NCBI GenBank assembly: GCA_937864935.1
Contig: CALMDN010000253.1
Span: forward strand, 1 to 19,988
Source: an uncultured Bacteroidales bacterium
Lineage (GTDB): Bacteria > Bacteroidota > Bacteroidia > Bacteroidales > Lentimicrobiaceae
Length of the DNA stretch: 19,988 nt
Direction: 5' to 3'
Position 1 is the stretch's first letter. Each line of letters starts with the position of its first letter. The notes beneath the pieces are model-generated. The model was not told the DNA's origin and searched no databases. It was given only the letters and a program-made list of their open reading frames with translations. Position numbers and translations under genes: made by a program. Shown piece by piece: positions 8,293 to 15,149 of this stretch.

Positions 8293-9627
8293 ATGAAGAA
8301 AATACCTTTTGAATATCGCTTTACGCTTATGTATCTGATTTTAGGATTCTTATGGATTCTTTTCTCCGATAAGATCCTGGGGTCCTTTATCGATGATCAT
8401 GACACCCTGATCAGGGTTCAGACCTACAAAGGCTGGTTTTATGTTATGGTCACTGCCGTTCTTTTCTATCATTTTCTGAGAATCCACCTGAAGAAATTGC
8501 GCAATGCAGAGCGAAAAGCTGTTGAAAGTGACAAGCTGAAGACAGCCTTCCTGCAAAACATATCTCACGAGATCAGAACGCCGATGAACGGAATCATCGG
8601 TTTTTCAAGCCTGCTCGACGATGAACAGCTCAGTGCCGTTCAGCGGAAAGAGTACATTGATACCATTACCCAAAGCTCCAACCGCCTGCTGGACCTGATC
8701 AATCAGATTCTCGACATCAGCCTGATTGAATCAGGAAGCATCAAAGTTCACAACAAACCACTTATACTGAATACTTTTGTAACTGAGCTCTGTGAAAGCT
8801 GGCAAAGCAGGGTCAGCCCGGCCGTGGATTTCTCGTGCCTGCAGTGCGGAAACCATCCCAGCCTGACCATCCTTACCGATGAATACAAACTCAGTCAGAT
8901 TCTGAACAACATCATCGGAAATGCAGTGAAGTTTACTGAAAAAGGGCATATAAAATTCTGGCATGAAATTGAAGGCAAAAATCTTGTCTTCTATGTTGAA
9001 GATACCGGAATCGGCATCCCCAAAGAAGATCAGATGGATGTTTTCAACAGCTTCAGGAAAGTAGAACCGGCGGAAGCTGAAAAATTCTACGATGGGGCAG
9101 GCCTCGGGTTGACCATCTGCCAGCACAATATCAGCCTATTGCGTGGCAGTATTACCTTTGTATCTGATACTGATCATGGTACAACTTTCAGAATCAGCAT
9201 TCCTTTCATCCCGGTTGAAGTTTCCGGTGAAAAACTTCCCTTGCAGGCACTGAACGATTTAAGGCATATAACCATTCTGGTGGCGGATGACGAAATCATC
9301 AATTTTCAGTATATTGACAAACTGCTGAAAGGTACCGGCATCAGCCTGATTCATGCTTTTGATGGTCAGGATGCAATTGAACAATGCAGGAAGAACCAAA
9401 AAATCTCACTCGTGCTCATGGATCTGAAAATGCCTGTTGTCAATGGTATTGAAGCAGCCAGATCGATCAGGAACCACAGGCCTGATCTTCCTTTAATCGC
9501 GCAATCGGCGTACCTGACAAAGTATGCTGAACAGCCTGAACTTTTTGGCATTTTCACCGAATCCATTACCAAGCCCTTTCTGAAGGAAGAATTGCTCAAT
9601 GCCATTGCAAAAAGCCTGAAACAATAA
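8293..9627 (+). CDS. Membrane hybrid histidine kinase with C-terminal receiver domain, no recognisable sensor domain
   Basis: The protein has 444 residues from ATG 8293; a GTG at 8275 is also in frame but gives no better N-terminus. Two membrane segments (about 8-27 and 47-65) flank a periplasmic loop of only about 20 residues. A short helical linker precedes the HisKA domain with phospho-acceptor H92 in SHEIRTPMNG. The HATPase domain shows the N-box with N210 (NIIGNAVKFTEKG), VEDTGIGIP and GAGLGLTI. The receiver (about 325-444) has the acidic pair D332-D333, phospho-acceptor D377 in LVLMDLKMP, switch S405 and K427 in TKPF. All catalytic residues appear intact. No DNA-binding output domain is present and no response regulator gene lies nearby, so a phosphorelay partner must be elsewhere. 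It is separated from the GH operon by the 8140-8176 terminator and so is probably transcribed on its own. A TATATTTA at 8205-8212 is a weak promoter candidate. Confidence 0.9.
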   Translation: MKKIPFEYRFTLMYLILGFLWILFSDKILGSFIDDHDTLIRVQTYKGWFYVMVTAVLFYHFLRIHLKKLRNAERKAVESDKLKTAFLQNISHEIRTPMNGIIGFSSLLDDEQLSAVQRKEYIDTITQSSNRLLDLINQILDISLIESGSIKVHNKPLILNTFVTELCESWQSRVSPAVDFSCLQCGNHPSLTILTDEYKLSQILNNIIGNAVKFTEKGHIKFWHEIEGKNLVFYVEDTGIGIPKEDQMDVFNSFRKVEPAEAEKFYDGAGLGLTICQHNISLLRGSITFVSDTDHGTTFRISIPFIPVEVSGEKLPLQALNDLRHITILVADDEIINFQYIDKLLKGTGISLIHAFDGQDAIEQCRKNQKISLVLMDLKMPVVNGIEAARSIRNHRPDLPLIAQSAYLTKYAEQPELFGIFTESITKPFLKEELLNAIAKSLKQ

Positions 9628-9669
9628 ACTTCCTGTTTTAGTTTCAGTGCAATACAGGTTTATCCGCCA

Positions 9670-9703
9670 TTTGGATTTTTAATCCCTTAAATACTTACTT
9701 TTG
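9670..9703 (+). promoter_or_regulatory. Bacteroidota-type promoter for the EEP hydrolase gene
   Basis: TTTG at 9670-9673 and TACTTTTG at 9696-9703 match the -33 TTTG and -7 TAnnTTTG boxes of the Bacteroidota housekeeping sigma factor. The 22-nt spacer is slightly long. It lies 43 bp after the kinase stop codon and about 50 bp before the ATG at 9753. The hydrolase is therefore probably transcribed separately from the kinase. Confidence 0.6.
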
Positions 9704-9752
9704 CCCTCCCTGTCGGGAAACCTTTGTTAATTCAGCCAACGGGACCCAGTTT

Positions 9753-10928
9753 ATGCCTCAGATTAAAACGCTTTTCTTTCTTTTGCTCGGATTTGCCTTC
9801 AGCACTGATGCCCTTTCACAGAATTTCGGCATCCTTCGCTTCGGGACAGAACCAACCCTTGACATCATCACCTGGAATCTCGAATATTTCCCTAAGGACG
9901 GACAAACAACCATCAGCTACCTTACTTCGGCCATTCAGGCCATTGATCCCGACATTGTCGCCTGTCAGGAGATCGAGGACGTTAACCTCTTTAACCAGCT
10001 GATTGCAAACCTGGATGGCTACGAAGGATACACCGGCCCGGATGACTACCTCAATCTGGCCTTCATTTATAAAACCGGCACTGTTTCCATCAACAGCATC
10101 TATGAAATTTACACTACTTCACAGTATGCTTCCCAGTTTCCACGCCCACCTCTGGTAATGGATTTTACCTTTCAGGGCCACAACTTTTATCTGATCAACA
10201 ACCACCTCAAATGCTGCGGCGATGGCATCATGGATACCGGAGACCCCGATGATGAGGAAACAAGGCGCTACCGGGCCTGCAACCTGCTCAGGCAATACAT
10301 CATTACAAACCTGCCTGAAGAAATGGTGCTGGTTGCCGGGGATATGAACGATGAGCTTACCGACAACGTCTCTGACAATGTTTTTCAGCTGATCATCAAC
10401 GATACGGAAAATTTCAGGTTTGCCGATATGCAGATCGCCGAAGGAAGCACTTCAGGCTGGTCATACCCGTCGTGGCCTTCGCACATTGATCACATGTTTG
10501 TGACCAACGAACTGTTTTCTACCCTTGAGAGCCCGGGTTCAGCAGTTGAAACCATAAGGGTGGACGATGCTTTTCAGGGAGGTTACTGGGTGTATCAGGA
10601 TTATATATCAGATCACCGGCCCCTGGGTATAAAGCTGAGTCTGCCGGCTGATCTGGGCGCAGAAACACCAGCCCTGAGTAGTAACAGCCTGATCTGTGCA
10701 CCCAATCCATCCAAGGAGGACATTTCGGTTACATTTCCAATCCTGCAGAACGAAGCAAGCCTGACGCTCACCGACATTCATGGCAGATTGCTCGGACAAT
10801 GGACCATCGGCAAAGGGAATTCGAAAGCACTGCTCAACAGCAGAGAATTTCCCGAAGGGCTTTACTTCATCAGGCTTTCAGAAGCAGATGGCAATCACCA
10901 TGTTGCCAGGGTAGTATTAAAAAGGTAA
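9753..10928 (+). CDS. Secreted endonuclease/exonuclease/phosphatase (EEP, DNase I-like) protein with T9SS-like C-terminal domain
   Basis: This 391-residue protein has a signal peptide (TLFFLLLGFAFSTDALS, then QNF). The EEP fold covers about 35-295 and shows the family's metal and catalytic positions: ITWNLEYFP, E73 in CQEIEDV, H151 in NNHLKCCGDG, D197 and N199 in GDMNDE, D246 in SHIDHMF, and D287-H288 in SDHRP. An acidic insert (DTGDPDDEE) after the CC pair may bind a metal or be disulfide-stabilised. Residues about 305-391 form a typical type A T9SS sorting domain (CAPNPSKEDISVTF, LTDIHGRLLG, GLYFIRLS), suggesting export and surface attachment or release. Family members cleave phosphodiester bonds in DNA, RNA, lipids or phosphoinositides. 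An extracellular nuclease is the likeliest role but the substrate cannot be settled here. The protein is preceded by its own promoter. Confidence 0.87.
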   Translation: MPQIKTLFFLLLGFAFSTDALSQNFGILRFGTEPTLDIITWNLEYFPKDGQTTISYLTSAIQAIDPDIVACQEIEDVNLFNQLIANLDGYEGYTGPDDYLNLAFIYKTGTVSINSIYEIYTTSQYASQFPRPPLVMDFTFQGHNFYLINNHLKCCGDGIMDTGDPDDEETRRYRACNLLRQYIITNLPEEMVLVAGDMNDELTDNVSDNVFQLIINDTENFRFADMQIAEGSTSGWSYPSWPSHIDHMFVTNELFSTLESPGSAVETIRVDDAFQGGYWVYQDYISDHRPLGIKLSLPADLGAETPALSSNSLICAPNPSKEDISVTFPILQNEASLTLTDIHGRLLGQWTIGKGNSKALLNSREFPEGLYFIRLSEADGNHHVARVVLKR

Positions 10929-11001
10929 TGGAATCTCTGTTAACCACTGCATACACCTGCCGGAATTCCCCTTGAGGAATTGTTGACAGGCGGCGTAACA
11001 T

Positions 11002-11013
11002 TTTGCCGGCAAA
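11002..11013. repeat. 12-bp perfect palindrome upstream of the ABC permease
   Basis: TTTGCCGGCAAA is fully self-complementary. It lies 58 bp before the permease start and 73 bp after the preceding stop codon. Its position suits an operator, but no cognate regulator gene is present and a chance match is possible. Confidence 0.3.
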
Positions 11014-11071
11014 TGCGTCATAATGGTGCTGAAATCAGGAACAACACCAGGACCCAATACCCCCACAGGTT

Positions 11072-13495
11072 ATGCTTAGAGAATTACTCAAACACAGTAT
11101 CCGCGCTTTAAGCAGACAGAAATCCTACGTATTCATCAACATTCTGGGCTTGTCGACCGGAATAGCTTCCGGACTCATCATTGCCCTTTTTATCATTCAC
11201 GAACTGAGTTACGACCGGTATAACGAGAAAGCAGACCGTATTCACCGCCTGATTCTCAGTGGCAAAATCAGCGGTCAGGAACTGAAGGTCTGCTCATCCT
11301 GCGCACCCATTGGTCCGGCAATGAAAGCCGAAATCCCTGAAGTGGAAGACTTCCTGCGCATCAACAACTGGGGTGAAACCATTGTTAAGTACAATGAGTC
11401 ATTTTTTACCGAAGATCATTTCATTGAGGCCGATTCCTCATTCTTTGATTTTTTCTCCATTCCGCTGTTGAGGGGCAACGCTAAAAGTGCCCTCGCTTCT
11501 CCCCACACCGTAGTAATCAGTGAAACCGCTGCCCTCAAAATGTTCGGCAATGCGGATCCCCTTGACAAATTGCTGAAAGTAGGTACGGATACTACCCTGT
11601 ACAGGGTAACCGGTGTTTTCAGCGACATTCCGGACGCGAGTCATTTTGAAGCCAACATGATCGGTTCCTTTACCACCAACCCGAGGGCATCGGATCAGCA
11701 GTGGACTTCAAACAGCTTCAGCACCTATGTTATGCTCTACCCTGATGCCGACCCTGCATCGGTTAACGTTAAAATCGACAGCCTGATTGTCAAATATGTC
11801 GGGCCTCAGATCCTGCAGTACCTTGGCATCACTCTGGCTGATTTCTTTGCCTCAGGCAACCGTTACAGCATCTATCTTCAGCCACTTGGTGAGGTTCACC
11901 TCGACCCGACGATTCAACAGGACATGAAACCGGCCGGCGACCCACGATACCTTTGGATTTTCGGTAGTATTGCCGTGCTGATTGTCATCATTGCCTCCAT
12001 CAACTTTATGAACCTTTCCACAGCTTACGCCTCGAAAAGGGCCAAAGAGATAGGAATCAAAAAAGTTGTCGGCTCCACAAGGGGAAAACTCATCGGCCAG
12101 TTTCTCACGGAAACCATTCTGCTTTCTTTGCTGTCGCTGATCGTCGCCACCATGATGACCGAGCTCAGCCTTCCCTGGTTCAATCAGCTGCTGGATACTA
12201 AACTCAGTGTGGGTTACTTCTCCAATTGGTATACCTTGCCTGCAATGATCCTGATTGCGGTGTTTATCGGGTTTCTGGCTGGAAGTTATCCGGCATTTTA
12301 CCTCTCTTCGTTCAATCCATACATGGTACTGAAAGGCAGACTTACCAAGAGCAGGGCAAATGTCAACCTTCGCAGTGTGCTGGTAGTGGTCCAGTTTACC
12401 ATCTCTATCGTGCTGATTTCCGGCACCCTGATTATGTACAGGCAGATCAACTTTATGCAGACAAAAGACCTGGGATTTGACAAGGAACATGTGCTGGTGA
12501 TCAAACGGGCCGAAGCCCTGGGTGACAACATTCCATCTTTCAAAAACACCCTGCTGCAAACTTCGGGTGTTGTTTCAGTATCTGCTTCCACGGCTGTTCC
12601 CGGACACAGCAACAACAACAACGGCTATATGATCAAGGGCCGACCGGATGAGACCTTCCTGATGCAGACAAACAGGGTGGATTACGACTACCTGAAGACT
12701 TACGGACATACCATCCAATCCGGACGTTTTTTTGATCCGGGCAATGCTACCGATAAAGAAGCCTGCCTCATCAATGCAGAAGCTGTGAAAGACTTTCAGC
12801 TCCGGAATCCATTTGAGACCAGGGTGATACTTCCGGGCGATTCAGAAGACACGAAGAGAACAGCACCGGTGATAGGGGTGGTAAACGATTTCCACTTTGA
12901 ATCGCTCAGAAGCGAGATCAGTCCGCACATCATGCTGTTCCGCAACGATGATGTGCGCTGGGGATACATCAGTATCAGGCTGGCACCTTCGGCAGGGAAA
13001 AACACCCTTCAGGCCATCGAAAAAGTCTGGGAGCAATATGCCTCCAGCGACCCTATGCAATATTTCTTTATGGACAAGGATGCAGAAATGATGTATAAAG
13101 ACGAGCAGCAGAATGCGCGGCTGGCCATAGTTTTTACCTTCATTGCCATTCTTATTGCCTCGCTCGGGCTCTATGGACTGACGGCCTATACTGTACAGCA
13201 GCGAACCCGCGAAATCGCCATTCGGAAAACATTCGGGGCTTCGGTAACCGGAATATGGTTTATGATTGCACGGAATATCATTACCCTGATCATTCTCGCA
13301 CTGTTTGCGGCAATGCCCGTGATCTACCTGGTATCCGACAACTGGCTGAACAAATACCATTACCGTATCCATCCCGGATGGACGGATTATTCATTTGGTT
13401 TTGTTGTCGCACTGATCATCGCCATCGCCACCATCAGCTACAGGGCCGTAAGTGCTGCAAAGGCAAACCCTGCCATCTCACTCAAATATGAGTAA
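11072..13495 (+). CDS. FtsX/MacB-family ABC transporter permease (double FtsX domain)
   Basis: This 807-residue integral membrane protein has the Bacteroidota FtsX-FtsX layout. It has an N-terminal membrane helix (about 19-43) after the amphipathic start LLKHSIRALSRQKSYVF, then a large MacB-like periplasmic domain. Four helices follow (about 295-316, 345-368, 389-412, 433-455), with the coupling motif SKRAKEIGIKKVVGSTRG. A second periplasmic domain leads to three helices (about 686-706, 733-756, 772-794), with the second coupling motif TREIAIRKTFGAS. The C-terminus ANPAISLKYE is typical. Such mechanotransmission permeases need a separate LolD/MacB-type ATPase for lipoprotein, peptide or drug handling. 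None is encoded in the window, so the partner must be elsewhere. No clear promoter was seen in the 143 bp upstream. The substrate is unknown. Confidence 0.9.
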   Translation: MLRELLKHSIRALSRQKSYVFINILGLSTGIASGLIIALFIIHELSYDRYNEKADRIHRLILSGKISGQELKVCSSCAPIGPAMKAEIPEVEDFLRINNWGETIVKYNESFFTEDHFIEADSSFFDFFSIPLLRGNAKSALASPHTVVISETAALKMFGNADPLDKLLKVGTDTTLYRVTGVFSDIPDASHFEANMIGSFTTNPRASDQQWTSNSFSTYVMLYPDADPASVNVKIDSLIVKYVGPQILQYLGITLADFFASGNRYSIYLQPLGEVHLDPTIQQDMKPAGDPRYLWIFGSIAVLIVIIASINFMNLSTAYASKRAKEIGIKKVVGSTRGKLIGQFLTETILLSLLSLIVATMMTELSLPWFNQLLDTKLSVGYFSNWYTLPAMILIAVFIGFLAGSYPAFYLSSFNPYMVLKGRLTKSRANVNLRSVLVVVQFTISIVLISGTLIMYRQINFMQTKDLGFDKEHVLVIKRAEALGDNIPSFKNTLLQTSGVVSVSASTAVPGHSNNNNGYMIKGRPDETFLMQTNRVDYDYLKTYGHTIQSGRFFDPGNATDKEACLINAEAVKDFQLRNPFETRVILPGDSEDTKRTAPVIGVVNDFHFESLRSEISPHIMLFRNDDVRWGYISIRLAPSAGKNTLQAIEKVWEQYASSDPMQYFFMDKDAEMMYKDEQQNARLAIVFTFIAILIASLGLYGLTAYTVQQRTREIAIRKTFGASVTGIWFMIARNIITLIILALFAAMPVIYLVSDNWLNKYHYRIHPGWTDYSFGFVVALIIAIATISYRAVSAAKANPAISLKYE

Positions 13496-13785
13496 GGGCA
13501 GTAGATTTATAATGTCAATGTTCTGCCATCACCATTAACGGCGTCTGTTCCGCCTGTCTCAGCCAGCTCAGGCAGTCGTGGACAGAATTGATGAAATGAC
13601 ACAGGTGTAAAGGCTGCTGTAATACCAGCTTTCGGTTCACCTTGCAAAATGTACAGCTCGCCATTCCGTATTGCTGTTTCGCAGGAAAAGATTTCACCTT
13701 CCGTATGCTGCTCATTAGCTTTGCAGCATCGTTATCCGGATTTCTCTGGTTGGTGTATTTCCGTATATGATGTAAATCGGGCCGG

Positions 13786-13816
13786 TAAGGAGGCCTTAGT
13801 GCCTCCTTATTGTTTT
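13786..13816 (+). terminator. Terminator-like hairpin in the long intergenic stretch
   Basis: TAAGGAGGC (13786-13794) and GCCTCCTTA (13801-13809) pair perfectly around the loop CTTAGT. TTGTTTT follows on the plus strand. It lies 290 bp after the permease stop codon, which is far for that gene's own terminator. It may instead end an uncharacterised plus-strand transcript. Confidence 0.65.
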
Positions 13817-13841
13817 CCTGCCGGCTAAAAGATTCAATCAG

Positions 13842-13853
13842 TCAGGTACCTGA
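13842..13853. repeat. 12-bp palindrome upstream of the DUF6544-like gene
   Basis: TCAGGTACCTGA is a perfect palindrome 89 bp before the ATG at 13943, within a cluster of GATTCA repeats. It is a possible operator. There is no recognisable regulator nearby and chance cannot be excluded. Confidence 0.3.
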
Positions 13854-13942
13854 TTCAGCTCCGGAAAAGAGCCGTTCAACGGATTCAATTATGATACTCC
13901 CGTTTTTGTCCGTTGATTTGCCCACGAAAAAAGAACTTCCTT

Positions 13943-15046
13943 ATGAAAATCATGGTTGCCCTTTTCATTCTCTTTCACGGGTTGATTCACTTCCTCGGTT
14001 TTATCAAATCCCTTAATTCCGCTGCCGTTGCACAGTTGAAGCAACCGATATCACTGCCGGCAGGTACCTTATGGCTGATCTGTGGCCTGTTGTTTCCGGT
14101 TGCAGCCATTCTGATCTACCTCAATCATCCCTCCTGGTGGATCGCGGGTCTGGCCGCAGTCCTCATTTCCCAGGTAATCATCCTTTACAGCTGGAGTGAT
14201 GCGAAATATGGTACCATTGCCAATTTGCTGGTTTTTGTTTTCGTAGTTGCCGGAGCTGGCATGTGGAAATTTCACCGTTCGTACCAGCTGGATTACGAAA
14301 CGGCACTTGCGGGCTCAACAATTCACCACCGCAACATCATCCATGATTCCGGTATTGCGGCTCTCCCACTGCCTGTTCAGCGGTATTTAAGGTACACCGG
14401 TGTGCTCAATAAACCTGAAATCAGCAATGTAAGAATCACCATGTCGGGGCAGATGCGCGAAAAAGGCAAAGACTGGTTCCCTATCTCCTCCGAGCAGTAT
14501 AACTTTTTCGAAACTCCCACCCGTTTGTTTTACATGACCGGTATCTTCAGTAGGATCCCTGTTCCCGGCTACCATGCTTATAAAAACGGTCATGCCAGCA
14601 TGCAGGTCCGTCTGTTCGGGCTGATTCCTGTTGTAAACCTGAGCAGCAGGGAACTCAATCAGGCAGAAACGGTGACCCTGTTCAACGATATGTGCCTGCT
14701 GGCTCCTGCAAGCCTGATGGATGAACGGGTACAGTGGGTGGAATCAGACAGTCTGTCGGCTACAGCCCGCTTTACATGCAATGGCATCACGGTGGGCGCC
14801 AGGCTGATCTTCAACCACGAAGGCCAGCTTATCAATTTCATCTCTGATGACCGCTATGCCCTTTCGGGAAAAACGATGACAAAGCAAAGATTCTCCACAC
14901 CGGTATCAGAATACAAAAACTTCGGCGGATACAGGTTGCCGGGTTTTGGTTCTGCCATCTGGCACTACCCCGATGGTGAATTCGAATATGCCAGATTTAC
15001 CATACAGTCGGTAGAATACAATGTAACCAACAATCTAAAGGAATAG
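13943..15046 (+). CDS. Four-helix membrane protein with C-terminal DUF6544-like domain
   Basis: The protein has 367 residues from ATG 13943 (MKIMVALFILF). A TTG at 13913 is in frame but adds a charged, unlikely leader; ATG 13952 is a second possibility. Four hydrophobic segments fill the first 115 residues or so: VALFILFHGLIHFLGF, LWLICGLLFPVAAILIYL, AGLAAVLISQVIILYSW and NLLVFVFVVAGAGMW. The soluble remainder resembles the DUF6544 family. It begins PLPVQRYLRYTGVL and continues with ITMSGQMREKG, WFPISSEQYNF, PVPGYHAYKNGHASM and FNDMCLLAPASLMDE. This family has no established biochemical function; its sequence suggests a lipocalin-like or lipoprotein-carrier-like beta fold, which is inference only. 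The gene has its own upstream region and converges on the minus-strand propeller gene. No enzyme motif was recognised. Confidence 0.7.
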   Translation: MKIMVALFILFHGLIHFLGFIKSLNSAAVAQLKQPISLPAGTLWLICGLLFPVAAILIYLNHPSWWIAGLAAVLISQVIILYSWSDAKYGTIANLLVFVFVVAGAGMWKFHRSYQLDYETALAGSTIHHRNIIHDSGIAALPLPVQRYLRYTGVLNKPEISNVRITMSGQMREKGKDWFPISSEQYNFFETPTRLFYMTGIFSRIPVPGYHAYKNGHASMQVRLFGLIPVVNLSSRELNQAETVTLFNDMCLLAPASLMDERVQWVESDSLSATARFTCNGITVGARLIFNHEGQLINFISDDRYALSGKTMTKQRFSTPVSEYKNFGGYRLPGFGSAIWHYPDGEFEYARFTIQSVEYNVTNNLKE

Positions 15047-15073
15047 CTCCGCCACCGTTCTGCACAGGAGCAA

Positions 15074-15098
15074 TTTTCACCGGTTTTTCCGGTAAAAA
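15074..15098. terminator. Weak inverted repeat between convergent genes
   Basis: TTTTCACCGG and CCGGTAAAAA pair with one C-A mismatch around a TTTTT loop. It lies in the 103-bp gap between the converging genes that end at 15046 and 15150. The T/A arms could act as weak termination signals in either direction, but there is no separate T-tract on either strand. A wider GCTCCG (15046-15051) and CGGAGC (15104-15109) pair encloses it. Confidence 0.35.
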
Positions 15099-15149
15099 AT
15101 GAACGGAGCAATTCAGTTTCCCTGAAAGTGTTTATTGCGGCTGACAATA

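Larger units (their letters stand above)
13496..13942. other. 447-bp intergenic stretch without a convincing gene
   Basis: No ORF here has a signal, domain or composition that I recognise. The only candidate is a 66-codon minus-strand frame (13715-13515) containing one CxxC, with no promoter or family match. The stretch contains a terminator-like hairpin (13786-13816), a 12-bp palindrome (13842-13853) and three copies of GATTCA (13831, 13852, 13882) shortly before the next gene. It may hold a small RNA ending at the hairpin, or the remnant of a lost gene. Confidence 0.5.

Noticed and set aside
9616..9658. Inverted repeats CTGAAAC/GTTTCAG and CCTGT/ACAGG after the kinase gene
   Set aside because: The loops are 17-18 nt, the two stems exclude each other and there is no good T-tract. 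They are not convincing as a terminator.
10964..10981. AATTCC/GGAATT hairpin after the EEP gene
   Set aside because: The six-pair AT-rich stem lacks a T-run, so I did not call it a terminator.
11852..12559. 235-codon minus-strand frame
   Set aside because: It overlaps the membrane helices of the permease in antisense; its composition (rich in Gln, His, Asp) is what antisense hydrophobic codons produce.
13515..13715. 66-codon minus-strand frame with one CxxC in the intergenic stretch
   Set aside because: No promoter, start context or family pattern was recognised. It could be a gene remnant but cannot be supported as a gene from sequence alone.
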